Below are positions 18,301-26,969 of a DNA stretch of 64,000 nucleotides, in pieces (the stretch's first letter is position 1; each line of letters begins with the position of its first letter). Position numbers and translations under genes: made by a program. Source of the DNA: Abiotrophia defectiva ATCC 49176 (GTDB lineage: Bacteria; Bacillota; Bacilli; Lactobacillales; Aerococcaceae); the NCBI RefSeq assembly GCF_037041345.1, contig NZ_CP146287.1:62001-126000 (forward strand), written 5' to 3'. The notes under the pieces were generated by a model. It was given only the letters and a program-made list of their open reading frames with translations, ran no database searches and had not been told where the DNA came from.

Positions 18301-21300
18301 CAGCAAGGTGCTCAGTCGAAAGATCAGTTAGAGGATCAAGCAATAGAGTTAGATTTGAAGAAGATTGAGCTCAAACAAATCAAGGGTGTGCAGCTCTTCC
18401 ATCGACAAGCTGACGGTAGTCATCAGTTGGTGGCTAGTTTGAGTCAGGTTCCATCTGATTTAAATAATTATTATGTTAAAGTACAGTCTGACCGCTTCAA
18501 GGATGTCTATTTGCCAGTTGCTTCTATTGAGACAGTTAGTCATGAGGGTCAGTCTTATTATCAAGTGACTACCCAGGCTCCTGAGCTAGTACAAAATCAA
18601 GGCGGCTCAAGTGACTATCACCAAGGCTATCAATTCCTAGTTGGTCAAGAACGTCCAGCGGATGGGAATGTGCATTATAGCTTTAAGAGCTTGCTTGAAG
18701 CTATACGCCAAAACCCAGCTGGAGACTACATACTGGGTGCCAACCTATCAGCGTCCGAGGTCAGCTTAGCAGCCGACGCGACCGCCTACTTTGTGGGAAC
18801 CTTCACTGGGACTCTATCCGGCCAGACTGCAGACGGCGCGCAACATGCTATCTATAATTTGGTTGCACCACTCTTTGATCAGTTAAACCAAGCGACTATC
18901 AAGCATTTAGACCTTAAACAAGTGGCCATTGAATCAGGTAATTCTATGGCTGCGCTAGCCAAGCGGGCGACTAATTCGATAATCAGTGATGTGGCAGTTT
19001 CTGGGCGCGTGTCAGGGACGACCAATGTAGCAGGTATTGTTCATACGGTTGTAGGTGGTAGCAGGCTTGAGAATGTTCGATTCCAAGGTGAGATTAGCCA
19101 GAGTGGCCAGCCTAACCAGGCCCAAGAAGTGGGTGGTTTAGTCGGCCTACTTGAACAATCCAGTGTTACTAACGCATATGTCGATGCCAAGCTGAACGTA
19201 AATCTAAACGCGCAAAGTGCTCGTGCGGGTGTCGCCTTTGGTCGGGTTGTGTCCAGCCAAGGTAAGGCAATAGTCAAGAATGTCCTTGTTAAAGGAAGCC
19301 TTACTAATACAGGCTCTACCGTTCAGGGTCGAAGCGGGGGACAAGTAGGTGGGGTTGTTGGCTCTACCTGGATGAATGGGCGTTTAGAAAACATTATTTC
19401 AGACGTGGCAGTCACTAACGGCTACCGTGTCTACGGGGATAATGGGGCTATTTCAGAAGGCTATATCCGTAATGATCAAGTGGCTTGGAAGATGACCGAA
19501 CGTGTAACCGGTGTGGAAGAACCAGGCTTTAACCCTGTTAAGGCTAGTCAGGCTGATGTGGACAAATTAGCTAGTCAACTAGAGGCGGCCGGTGGGGTCC
19601 TGACGGATACTCCTGCGAGCTCTTATGTCGATCAAATCAACCAACAAGCAACCGATTATAGTCGTTTGGCTAATTATCAAGCTGATCGTGCTCAGGCCTA
19701 TGCCAACATGGAGAAACTCCTGCCATTTTATAATAAGGAGCAAATTGTTAAGTATGGGAACTTAGTGGCGCCAGACAGCAAGTTGGCGACTCAGGTGCTC
19801 TTGGCGGTTACGCCAATGCAAGGTAATGCTTTTGTGACGGACTACAACCAAGCAATGGACCGGATTATGTTGCACTTTGCTGATAAATCAGTGCAATACT
19901 TGGCCTTAGGTGCGAAATCTGAGTTCAAACAAACAGGCGTAGTTGAGTATCAACTAGAGGATTCAGGTCTCATCTATACACCTAACCAAGTGTTGAAATC
20001 AGTAGATGATATTATGAATGCAGTCCTAGATATCATGAAAGAGACAGGTTTATCATCTGACGCTGTTTGGCAAGCCGCAGGTGTCAATAGTCTCTACACA
20101 GATGTAAGTGCCAGAGTCAAAAATGACCGTCGCACCGTCTTAGAGAACAAACTTGGCCGACCAGCGACTGAGGATGAAATTGTAGAAGATTTAGAAGTCT
20201 ATCGTCGTGAACAACGTGCCTATCAGATTGAGACACTCTTCTTCAATGCGACCTTTGGTGCCTTCCAAGATACGTTAGCCAATGACTTGGTGAAGATTAT
20301 TCGTCAGGAGGCCAACTACCTAGGAGATAATGAGCAGGCGCGTGCTGCTTTGATCCAGAAACTCAAGGATAATCGAGGGGCCCTGCTCTTGGGTTTGGCT
20401 TATCTCCAAGACCACTACCGTATTAATTTTGGAGAACATAACCTAGGGGAGATTGCCACCTATCAGTCAGACTTCTTCGGTAATCAAAAGAGCATTATTG
20501 ATAAGCTGATTAGTATTGGAAGTCAGGGTGTTCAAACCTTGCGTTCTAAGAATAGCGCCAAGACATACAGCAGAATCTTAAGTGCTGACAGCAAATTACC
20601 AACGGTTCTTGATTATCTAACTTATTTCCGCGAGTTATGGACCAAGTTTGATCAATACGAATGGTTCCGAGATGCAACTAAGGCTAATGTTACCATGGAG
20701 GAACGTCCGTCTCTTGAAGAAGGGCTAAATAAATCTCCTTATAAGGTCTACGATCGTCTATCTGTGCCGGATTATCGTGATTACATCTTGCCTTTACTCA
20801 ACCTTAAGAAGAGTCGAATTTTCTTAGTATCCAATGTTTTATCGCTAACCCTGGGGTCGACAGATCGTCGTCCTTACCTAGCGCCAGAAGAGTTTGACAA
20901 ACGCGTTAAGACTTTAGCTGATCGTCAGCAAATGCACGTTGATACCTGGTATCGTGTAGCCTTACCAACTGTCAAAGAGCGCATGGCTCGTAAAAATGCT
21001 ATGCTAATCTGGGATGGTTATGCTAATGGCAAGAACGGTGGTTGGTATGATAGGTTAGGCAATGACACCTCCAATCGGCCAGTTAAATATCCATCTATGG
21101 GTATTAAGGAATTCTTTGGTCGAATCGATCGTTTCTATGAAAACAATGGAGCTGGAGCATATGCTGACACTAGCAATGGTGTGTATTTTGTCTTCACAGA
21201 TATTTTATCCGACTACGTTGGAACGTCCCACTATACCCATGAGCTAGTCCATAATATGGAAAAATCAGTCTATCTTGGTGGAAACAGCTGGCGTCCGGAG

Positions 21301-22227
21301 GAAGTCTGGGAAGAATATGCTCAAGGGCTCTTGCAGTCACCTGAGGGACCAGAGTATGATCATATTGGGCTTAATACCTCCTTTGACTGGAGCGATAAGA
21401 CGAACCGTCTCTATAACGCGACACCATCACGCTTCCAGTCTGCAGATGACTGGGGTCAATATGTCCACCGACTCTTCGATATCCTCTACTTGCTAGACTA
21501 TGCTGAAGCCAAAGCAGTCTTAGAAAAGGGTCCAGATGCCATGAAACAATGGTTCAACCGCTTCATTAATGTGCCGAATGGGCCTAACCATGTCAATAAT
21601 AAGGTAGTAGAGATTAGTGATGAAGAGTGGACAAACTTTAATATCCAGTCGATTGATGACTTCATTGATCGTAGCTTAGCGCCAAAACGCTACTTCCGTA
21701 ATGGTTTTGAGACGGATCGCAACTCTTATGAACGAGTTAATATGTTCCATCCAATGTACGGGACAGGCCAAAATGATAAAGGCTCACCAGGCGGTTGGTG
21801 GTTCAAACGAATGGCTTGGGAACTGATGGGTTATAAGGGTTATAAAGATGGTTTTATCCCTTATGCTTCCAACCAATTAGAACGCCAAGCTAGAACGGAT
21901 GGCCAGACCCTAAATGATAACTATATTATCCAGAAGATTTCTAACGGCGACTTCCAAGATCTTAATGCCTTTAAGAAGGCTATGTTCAAGGAGCGTCTGG
22001 ATAAGGTAGCTAATGGGGCAACGCTTCGTCCTGTTACAGTACGCAATCGTCAAGTGACTAGCTTGGCGGATATTGAAGCGCTGATGAAGGAAGCTGTTGA
22101 CAGAGTGCTATCAGCTCGTCAGACGGGTAATATACGGAATGATGTCTATAACTTGAAGAAGGAAATCTATCTTGAACTATTCAAGGCTTCGAATGACTTC
22201 CGTCAATCTATTTTTGCCAACGAATAG
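15322..22227 (+). CDS. M26-family zinc metalloprotease (IgA1 protease/ZmpB type)
   Basis: A 2301-residue secreted, wall-bound protease. It opens with a YSIRK-type signal (RFSVRKFSVGIASVVIGS), then LPVTG at 109-113 followed by two hydrophobic segments, the unusual N-terminal sortase arrangement known for streptococcal IgA1/Zmp proteases. A Pro-rich repeat (about 287-403) is followed by one module shared with the upstream paralogue and about four FIVAR-like repeats (591-913). Glycine-rich GLUG-like segments follow at about 1240-1330. The zinc site is H1973-E-L-V-H1977 with E1997 20 residues later, in a context (YLGG, AQGLLQSPEG) typical of M26. No C-terminal anchor exists. The substrate (IgA or another host protein) cannot be read from sequence. 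Confidence 0.92.
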   Translation: MKKSKSSSSLNTVQRFSVRKFSVGIASVVIGSFFVSAVAAPVVQAQTATTVTSSQQVTKQVSTQYRYVSIEELSLEQRQAIKAGTPSQIAEADQVYYFVYQANTGKNHLPVTGESSTLLGLAAGAALLVFAVGLVRDKKKALTSLMVITMTGQVLLAPSLQAVETRLLEQFNQSFQTPVGQALPDPKLSIEGYDYVGYFPASELEQVGPNVSSNSAISATSNLESVASSESSSGTSTRVSSESPLVSVQFETPSADSTPTLQPEESSANVTPVSATKPEKQNTSTVPAEKPSTNATPAPTPPAEKPSTNATLAPTPPAEEPSANVTPVPTPPALEPSTSVTPAPTPPALEPSTSVTPVPTPPALEPSTSVTPVPTPPALEPSTSVTPVPTPPAEEPSVNPAPTSNPPKPFEYRVLNLTLELAEAQVDDLEVAVTEGKTPSSIASFKEEFYKLKSRLTTLVNKVKEIKAAPEAADQSTIDSLAQEAQELVNRTKNLSDVLVSQADKSPLKTAMAALAEQVKTAKALDLSDKTPSSQQALADEIRKIQATLQNAQSVVKDSEATDVDVDAMTRSVENQAKSLEAAVKALQSKADTQALAAAVTLLDAPVDTDQKTPKSIADYQHALDLLRDSLEAARAQAQAILADPDVKQEQVDKALVAVNEVQAKLDQAKALLRQQADKSALEKAKNNLEQAIQKPVVTDQKRPKTVQTYQATKDLALQLSQEAAQLLKDLNATPEEVLASTEKVNKSFQQLELAEAGILDLVDKADLQRALAQLNLPVDTTGKTTRSVNNFSQALAGHQATIDEAKANAQALIANQDATPEEVASAIEAVEAAQALKDQAQALLMDRANKETLGQQVEAAQEVVANRYTPASFQKVADQLKATQSVLEDDDSSQEAVDQATQALREALAQLEQVEPKYTAVNVEAPASDLFRVVTVRYQLEDPNQLYRGGKVQVFQGDRLVKTVPIQNLTANIDGLDYHVSYRLHTVMDYENQQGAQSKDQLEDQAIELDLKKIELKQIKGVQLFHRQADGSHQLVASLSQVPSDLNNYYVKVQSDRFKDVYLPVASIETVSHEGQSYYQVTTQAPELVQNQGGSSDYHQGYQFLVGQERPADGNVHYSFKSLLEAIRQNPAGDYILGANLSASEVSLAADATAYFVGTFTGTLSGQTADGAQHAIYNLVAPLFDQLNQATIKHLDLKQVAIESGNSMAALAKRATNSIISDVAVSGRVSGTTNVAGIVHTVVGGSRLENVRFQGEISQSGQPNQAQEVGGLVGLLEQSSVTNAYVDAKLNVNLNAQSARAGVAFGRVVSSQGKAIVKNVLVKGSLTNTGSTVQGRSGGQVGGVVGSTWMNGRLENIISDVAVTNGYRVYGDNGAISEGYIRNDQVAWKMTERVTGVEEPGFNPVKASQADVDKLASQLEAAGGVLTDTPASSYVDQINQQATDYSRLANYQADRAQAYANMEKLLPFYNKEQIVKYGNLVAPDSKLATQVLLAVTPMQGNAFVTDYNQAMDRIMLHFADKSVQYLALGAKSEFKQTGVVEYQLEDSGLIYTPNQVLKSVDDIMNAVLDIMKETGLSSDAVWQAAGVNSLYTDVSARVKNDRRTVLENKLGRPATEDEIVEDLEVYRREQRAYQIETLFFNATFGAFQDTLANDLVKIIRQEANYLGDNEQARAALIQKLKDNRGALLLGLAYLQDHYRINFGEHNLGEIATYQSDFFGNQKSIIDKLISIGSQGVQTLRSKNSAKTYSRILSADSKLPTVLDYLTYFRELWTKFDQYEWFRDATKANVTMEERPSLEEGLNKSPYKVYDRLSVPDYRDYILPLLNLKKSRIFLVSNVLSLTLGSTDRRPYLAPEEFDKRVKTLADRQQMHVDTWYRVALPTVKERMARKNAMLIWDGYANGKNGGWYDRLGNDTSNRPVKYPSMGIKEFFGRIDRFYENNGAGAYADTSNGVYFVFTDILSDYVGTSHYTHELVHNMEKSVYLGGNSWRPEEVWEEYAQGLLQSPEGPEYDHIGLNTSFDWSDKTNRLYNATPSRFQSADDWGQYVHRLFDILYLLDYAEAKAVLEKGPDAMKQWFNRFINVPNGPNHVNNKVVEISDEEWTNFNIQSIDDFIDRSLAPKRYFRNGFETDRNSYERVNMFHPMYGTGQNDKGSPGGWWFKRMAWELMGYKGYKDGFIPYASNQLERQARTDGQTLNDNYIIQKISNGDFQDLNAFKKAMFKERLDKVANGATLRPVTVRNRQVTSLADIEALMKEAVDRVLSARQTGNIRNDVYNLKKEIYLELFKASNDFRQSIFANE
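16180..16530 (+). repeat. Pro-rich tandem 45-bp repeats
   Basis: About seven 15-codon units of the type PTPPALEPSTSVTPV, the central ones almost identical in DNA. The unit length equals that of the Ser-rich repeats at the same place in the upstream paralogue, but the sequence differs. A long antisense open frame here is only a by-product of the repeat. Confidence 0.8.
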
Positions 22228-22234
22228 AAAGCAG

Positions 22235-22262
22235 AAAACGGCAGCTAAGGCTGCTGTTTTTT
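22235..22262 (+). terminator. Terminator after the M26 gene
   Basis: AAAACGGCAGC and GCTGCTGTTTT pair around TAAG (one G-U pair), followed by a T-run. Confidence 0.85.
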
Positions 22263-22291
22263 GTAGTTTGGATGAAATATAATAGTCTCCC

Positions 22292-22320
22292 TTGCTTTTT
22301 AAGGGCAAAAAGAGTACCAT
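22292..22320 (+). promoter_or_regulatory. Likely psu operon promoter
   Basis: TTGCTT and TACCAT with 17-bp spacing lie about 48 bases before the start codon. Confidence 0.4.
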
Positions 22321-22367
22321 ATAGACAAAAGTTATTTTAGAGACAACAGTCTAGAAGGGCGGTGCCT

Positions 22368-23468
22368 ATGTTAACGCCTAATGAAGCCAAGGTGCTTGCC
22401 TTGATTGAGGAAGACCCTTTCCGCACCCAGCAAGAATTGGCGACATTGATGGGAATTAGTCGGTCAACGGTAGCCAGTTTAATCTCGGCCTTGACCCAGA
22501 AACATCAGCTTCGCGGACGAGCTTATATTTTGAATGAGGCGCGGCGAATTTATTGCATCGGTGGGATGAATATCGACCGTAAATTTCGTCTAACCGGCGC
22601 AATCCAGTTCGGTACTAGTAACCCTGTCACCTCAACTCTCAGTGTGGGAGGCGTAGTCCGCAATGTAGCTGAGAATTTAGGGCGACTCGGTCAATCGGTT
22701 CAATTGCTATCCGTAGCGGGACTTGATCAGGATTACGACTGGATTAAGCAACAGACTCAGGCCTATGTGGATATGAGCCAAGTAACGCAAATCCCAGAGG
22801 TGGCAACGTCAACCTACAGTGCTATCTTGGATGAGTCCGGGGATATGCAATTGGCGCTAGCCGATATGGCGATTGCCGACCAGATGGATTTAGATTGGAT
22901 TAGTCAATTTGCTCCAAGGCTTAAACTAGCAGATTACCTGATTCTGGATTTGAACTTGCCTTTAGCAACCGTGACTTATTTGATTCAACTTGCAAAAGCT
23001 GAATCAATTCCGCTTGCCATTATCCCGGTCAGTGGGCCCAAGATGAGCCATTTGCCAGAAGATTTGAGTGGCGTTAGTTGGCTCGTTGTCAATGAGGATG
23101 AATCCATCAGTCGCTTTGGCAATTTGCCTGCTTCAGACTTAGTGGATGCCTGGTTGGCAACTGGTGTCTTGCAAGTGGTCATGACCAGAGGGACACGTAG
23201 TAGTTTCTATGGACATCAGGATGGCATCCGCCAGGAAGTCCAGCCTCTCCTAGCGCAAAATGTAGTAGATGTAACGGGGGCAGGTGATGCCTTCTCTGCT
23301 GGCCTTCTCTATGGCCAGTTGACAGGGCATGATGCTAAGACATCTATTTATTATGGGATGGCCAATTCCTATCATACGGTTCAAGTCAAGCAAACCGTTC
23401 GACTCAATCTCTCTGCTAGCCAGTTGGAGAGTGACTATCAGACATTAAAAGAAAGAGGTTTAGCCTAA
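22368..23468 (+). CDS. HTH-PfkB kinase, probable pseudouridine kinase
   Basis: A 366-residue protein combining an N-terminal helix-turn-helix ([20 protein letters not shown], about 20-40) with a PfkB sugar/nucleoside kinase domain. The kinase has the GGMNIDRKF entry, a [15 protein letters not shown] substrate loop and the catalytic GAGD at 304-307. It is followed by the pseudouridine-5'-phosphate glycosidase gene after one base, which supports the substrate assignment. The ATG at 22368 is preferred over a GTG at 22362 by the spacing to AAGGG. The HTH may let the kinase sense or control its own operon (inference). No transporter gene is adjacent. Confidence 0.85.
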   Translation: MLTPNEAKVLALIEEDPFRTQQELATLMGISRSTVASLISALTQKHQLRGRAYILNEARRIYCIGGMNIDRKFRLTGAIQFGTSNPVTSTLSVGGVVRNVAENLGRLGQSVQLLSVAGLDQDYDWIKQQTQAYVDMSQVTQIPEVATSTYSAILDESGDMQLALADMAIADQMDLDWISQFAPRLKLADYLILDLNLPLATVTYLIQLAKAESIPLAIIPVSGPKMSHLPEDLSGVSWLVVNEDESISRFGNLPASDLVDAWLATGVLQVVMTRGTRSSFYGHQDGIRQEVQPLLAQNVVDVTGAGDAFSAGLLYGQLTGHDAKTSIYYGMANSYHTVQVKQTVRLNLSASQLESDYQTLKERGLA

Positions 23469-23469
23469 G

Positions 23470-24381
23470 ATGAAAAACTTATTATCTATTAGTAAAGAAG
23501 TACAACACGCTTTAGATCACAACTTACCTGTTGTCGCTTTAGAATCTACTATCATTTCTCACGGGATGCCATATCCACAAAACGTTCAAATGGCTAAAAC
23601 AGTAGAACAAATTATTCGCGATAATGGCGCCGTGCCAGCAACAATCGCCATCATGGATGGTCAGTTTAAGATTGGTTTAGAAGAAGCTGATTTAGAACGT
23701 TTGGCTAGCGAGAAGCCGGTTGCTAAGGTATCTCGCCGTGACTTGGCAGAAGTCTTCGCAAAGGGCATCTTAGGGGCTACGACAGTCGCAACGACCATGA
23801 TTGGAGCGCATTTAGCGGGCATCAAGGTCTTTGTAACCGGCGGAATTGGCGGTGTGCACCGTGGCGTAGAAGAAACCATGGATATTTCTGCTGACTTAGA
23901 CGAATTAGGTCAAACACCAGTGACGGTTGTTTGCGCGGGCGCCAAAGCTATCTTGGATTTGCCAAGAACTTTGGAATATTTGGAAACCAAAGGGGTGCCT
24001 GTAGTGGGCTACCAAACGGATTACCTACCTGCCTTCTACACACGGACTTCAGAATACAAGCTCAACAGTCGCGCAGACAAGCCAGAAGAAATTGCGGCCA
24101 TGATGGACTACTCTGAAGCGCTTGGCCTTAAGGGTGGGATTTTGGTGACGAATCCAATTCCTGCTGAGCACGAAATTCCACATGAAAAAATTGATGCCAT
24201 TATCGATGCGGCGGTTAAAGAAGCAGATGAAAAGGGGATTCGAGGCAAAGATAGCACGCCATTCCTATTAGCTAAGATTGTAGAGTTAACAGAAGGAGCT
24301 AGCTTAAATACCAATATTCAATTGGTTTATAATAACGCCAAATTAGGGGCACAGATTGCTAAAGCCTATCAAGAACGTTAA
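23470..24381 (+). CDS. psuG: Pseudouridine-5'-phosphate glycosidase
   Basis: A 303-residue enzyme that splits pseudouridine 5'-phosphate into uracil and ribose-5-phosphate, breaking the C-C glycosidic bond. The N-terminal family block [18 protein letters not shown] is clear; E25 in it corresponds to the catalytic glutamate region known for Yei[10 protein letters not shown], the phosphate/metal region and [10 protein letters not shown] also match the family. The start is one base after the kinase stop, so the two are co-translated. The codons are more AT-rich than in the kinase. Confidence 0.95.
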   Translation: MKNLLSISKEVQHALDHNLPVVALESTIISHGMPYPQNVQMAKTVEQIIRDNGAVPATIAIMDGQFKIGLEEADLERLASEKPVAKVSRRDLAEVFAKGILGATTVATTMIGAHLAGIKVFVTGGIGGVHRGVEETMDISADLDELGQTPVTVVCAGAKAILDLPRTLEYLETKGVPVVGYQTDYLPAFYTRTSEYKLNSRADKPEEIAAMMDYSEALGLKGGILVTNPIPAEHEIPHEKIDAIIDAAVKEADEKGIRGKDSTPFLLAKIVELTEGASLNTNIQLVYNNAKLGAQIAKAYQER

Positions 24382-24394
24382 GCTTATTTATGGC

Positions 24395-24421
24395 AGCCGG
24401 GACATCTAGTCCCGGCTTTTT
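24395..24421 (+). terminator. Terminator after psuG
   Basis: AGCCGGGAC and GTCCCGGCT form a perfect 9-bp stem with loop ATCTA and a T-run. Confidence 0.92.
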
Positions 24422-24497
24422 GTATATGATGTTAGTGGGAATAGAGTGATGCTGGGCATGATTTTATGTTGATTGGTCGATGGTTAACTAGAAGGGC

Positions 24498-24525
24498 TTG
24501 ACTTTTCTACTAGATATCGTATAAT
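24498..24525 (+). promoter_or_regulatory. Promoter of the metal ATPase operon
   Basis: TTGACT and a perfect TATAAT are spaced 16 bp apart. The ArsR-type operator follows 15 bases downstream. Confidence 0.8.
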
Positions 24526-24539
24526 AAAATCACAAGCAG

Positions 24540-24555
24540 TTGAATAATTGTTCAA
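24540..24555. promoter_or_regulatory. Candidate ArsR/SmtB operator
   Basis: TTGAATAATTGTTCAA contains the half-sites TGAA-N6-TTCA typical of zinc/cobalt-sensing ArsR proteins. It overlaps the expected 5' end of the transcript, and the operon encodes an ArsR sensor. Confidence 0.65.
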
Positions 24556-24577
24556 ACGATATGGAGGAGGGGTTGAA

Positions 24578-26518
24578 ATGTGCTCTCATCATCACAATTC
24601 TCATGCACATTCGCATCAGCATCAGCACCATGACCATGCTCATGACCGTGTTCATGCATTTAGTTGGACCGTTTTTGCCTATATGCTTGGTCTCCTTGCT
24701 TTCATCACAGGGCTTCTTCTAGGGCAAGGTTCCCTACTGGCTAATGTGCTCTATAGCTTGACGGTAATCCTGTCTGGCTATCATGTCCTAAGTGAAGGTT
24801 TGTTAGAGACTTGGCAGGCTAGTTACAAAGCGCGCCGTTTTTGTCCGAATACTCACTTGCTAATGGGGCTGGCGGCTATGGGTGCTATGCTTATTGGGCA
24901 ATTCCAAGAAGCAGCCTTGCTAATTTTGATATTTGCTGGTGCTCATTTTCTGGAGGACTATGCAGAAGCTAAATCTAAGAAGGAAATGACCAGTCTCTTG
25001 GGTATGCAGCCGCAAGAAGCGCGCCTTTTGGCGGAAGATGGAAGCGTGACGATTGTGGCAGTGCAAGACTTAATGGTTGGTAACCGAGTGCAAGTATTGA
25101 ATGGCGACCAAATCCCCATTGATGGCAAAATTGTGAGTGGTCAGGCGGTCGTTAATGAAGCCATGATTAATGGTGAGAGTATGCCGCAAGAAAAAAGCGT
25201 AGGGGATTCAGTCTATGCCGCTACCCTCAATGGTAATAGCAGCTTTGTCATGCAAGTAACAAGGTTGGCAGATCAAACTACTTTTGCCAAAATCCTTGGT
25301 TTAGTCAGGGAGGCGCAGGCTAAACAAAGTCCGGTTGCGACCCGAATTCAGCGTTTGGAGCCGCTCTATGTTAAGGGGGCACTCCTCTTCACGGCTTTAT
25401 ATGCGCTTGTGATGGCGTTAGGGACTTCGCTTTCATTACATGAAGTAGCCTATCGAACATTGATTATGCTCATTGCCCTTTCGCCTTGTGCTTTAGCAGC
25501 CAGTGCCATTCCGGCTACCTTATCAGCTTTATCGAATCTGGCTAAACAAGGGGTGCTGGTCAAGGGTGGAAGCTACCTCAATCAAGTCTCGGGACTTGGA
25601 GCCATCGCTTTTGACAAGACGGGGACTCTAACCCAGGGTAGACCTCAGGTGACGGACACCATCTTATCGGCTGAAGCTGAGAAACTATTGGCTGTCTGGG
25701 TGTCCATGGAGCGTCAAGCTAATCATCCTCTAGCGCAGGCCATTGTGTCTCATTATGCTAGTTTGCCTGTTCTAGATATAGAGGTAAGCAATAAAATGGG
25801 GCAGGGTCTCTATGCTGATTATCAAGGTCACAGCTATCAGGTGGCTAAGCCGACTGCCTTTGAAGCGGTGGAGCCAGACTACGATCGGCAATGTCGAGAA
25901 TGGGAAGGACAGGGCAAGACGGTAGTCTATTTGGCTCAAAACCAAGAAGTCATAGGGGCGATGGCCCTAATGGATATTGCCAAAGATGACGCCCGCCAAA
26001 CCTTGGACTACTTTAAGCAAGTCGGTGTTAAAACCGTCATGTTAACAGGGGATTCCGAGTTAACGGGGCAGGCTATTGGCCAGCAACTAGGAATCCAATC
26101 TGTTCAAGCCCAAGTCATGCCTGACCAAAAGGCCGTCGAAATCCGAAGCTTAATGAATGAACATGGGATTGTTGCTATGGTGGGAGATGGCGTCAATGAT
26201 GCACCTGCCTTAGCTAGTGCTAGTTTAGGGATTGCGATGGGGCAAGGGACGGATGTAGCCATGGAAACGGCGGATGTGATTCTCGTTCGAGATCAACTTC
26301 AGTCTCTGTCTTATCTGCATCGCCTTGCCAAGAAGCATGACCGGATTATCTGGCAGAATATTGGCTTTTCCATGTTAGTTGTGTTAGCCTTAGTACTAAT
26401 GAATGTCAGCCAAATTTCCAATATCGCCCTCAGTGTAGTGGGACATGAAGGTTCCACACTGCTGGTTATATTGAATGGGCTACGACTCCTAGTACCCTTA
26501 TCCTCACGAGGTGAATGA
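24578..26518 (+). CDS. P1B-type metal efflux ATPase with SPC motif
   Basis: A 646-residue membrane pump that exports a transition metal using ATP. The first ~30 residues are extremely His-rich (alternating H with S, Q, D), a probable metal-binding tail. About six to eight membrane helices frame the signature SPCAL in place of the more common CPC. DKTGTLTQG holds the phosphorylated aspartate, and GDGVNDAPAL the hinge. SPC pumps (P1B-4, ZosA/CoaT/PfeT type) usually handle Co, Fe(II) or Zn; the metal here is not certain. The ATG at 24578 follows GGAGGAGGGG; a TTG at 24548 overlaps the operator. An ArsR gene follows after 4 bases. Confidence 0.9.
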   Translation: MCSHHHNSHAHSHQHQHHDHAHDRVHAFSWTVFAYMLGLLAFITGLLLGQGSLLANVLYSLTVILSGYHVLSEGLLETWQASYKARRFCPNTHLLMGLAAMGAMLIGQFQEAALLILIFAGAHFLEDYAEAKSKKEMTSLLGMQPQEARLLAEDGSVTIVAVQDLMVGNRVQVLNGDQIPIDGKIVSGQAVVNEAMINGESMPQEKSVGDSVYAATLNGNSSFVMQVTRLADQTTFAKILGLVREAQAKQSPVATRIQRLEPLYVKGALLFTALYALVMALGTSLSLHEVAYRTLIMLIALSPCALAASAIPATLSALSNLAKQGVLVKGGSYLNQVSGLGAIAFDKTGTLTQGRPQVTDTILSAEAEKLLAVWVSMERQANHPLAQAIVSHYASLPVLDIEVSNKMGQGLYADYQGHSYQVAKPTAFEAVEPDYDRQCREWEGQGKTVVYLAQNQEVIGAMALMDIAKDDARQTLDYFKQVGVKTVMLTGDSELTGQAIGQQLGIQSVQAQVMPDQKAVEIRSLMNEHGIVAMVGDGVNDAPALASASLGIAMGQGTDVAMETADVILVRDQLQSLSYLHRLAKKHDRIIWQNIGFSMLVVLALVLMNVSQISNIALSVVGHEGSTLLVILNGLRLLVPLSSRGE

Positions 26519-26522
26519 ATAA

Positions 26523-26819
26523 ATGTATGACGAGCAAGTAATTGAAGAACTAGCACAATTTTTTAAAGCAGTAGCGGACCCTTCCAGACTCAAACTCTTG
26601 CTACATTTAATGAAGCAAGAAGCCAATGTGAATGAATTAGCTGAGGCGACTGGCTTAACTCTTTCGGGGGTCTCCCACCAACTTAAACTTTTGAAGTTAA
26701 TGAAGTTGGTTAAGGCTAGTAAACAAGGTAAGTATGTCTATTATAGTTTGGACGACGACCACGTTAAACACATCATCACAGACTCTCTGACGCATTTGTC
26801 TGAGGAACGCCCTGAATAG
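26523..26819 (+). CDS. ArsR/SmtB-family metal sensor repressor
   Basis: A 98-residue dimeric repressor that releases DNA on metal binding. The winged helix contains VNELAEATGLTLSGVSHQLKLL. The C-terminal helix has D78-x-H80, H91 and E94, the spacing of the alpha-5 metal site of CzrA/SmtB zinc sensors, with the last histidine replaced by glutamate. The CXC site of ArsR/CadC is absent. It is translationally close to the pump gene, and an operator-like repeat is present at the operon promoter. Zn or Co sensing is the likely role. Confidence 0.88.
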   Translation: MYDEQVIEELAQFFKAVADPSRLKLLLHLMKQEANVNELAEATGLTLSGVSHQLKLLKLMKLVKASKQGKYVYYSLDDDHVKHIITDSLTHLSEERPE

Positions 26820-26822
26820 CGG

Positions 26823-26849
26823 ACAGGCGGCTTTGGCTGCCTGTTTTTT
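26823..26849 (+). terminator. Terminator after the ArsR gene
   Basis: ACAGGCGGC and GCTGCCTGT pair around TTTG, followed by six T. Confidence 0.88.
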
Positions 26850-26929
26850 CGTGGCAACCAGAGATGCGAACGTTCTGTTGAGAAAAGTTAACAATTTTCG
26901 CCTTAGGCATTCTGTTAGTCTTGGACTTA

Positions 26930-26938
26930 TGCTATAAT
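26930..26938 (+). promoter_or_regulatory. Extended -10 promoter of pyrD
   Basis: TGCTATAAT is an ideal extended -10; no good -35 box is visible. The same TGCTATAAT string recurs before the genes at 35857 and 38516. Confidence 0.55.
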
Positions 26939-26969
26939 AGGTAAAATTTTAGAAAGAGATGGTGGCCAA

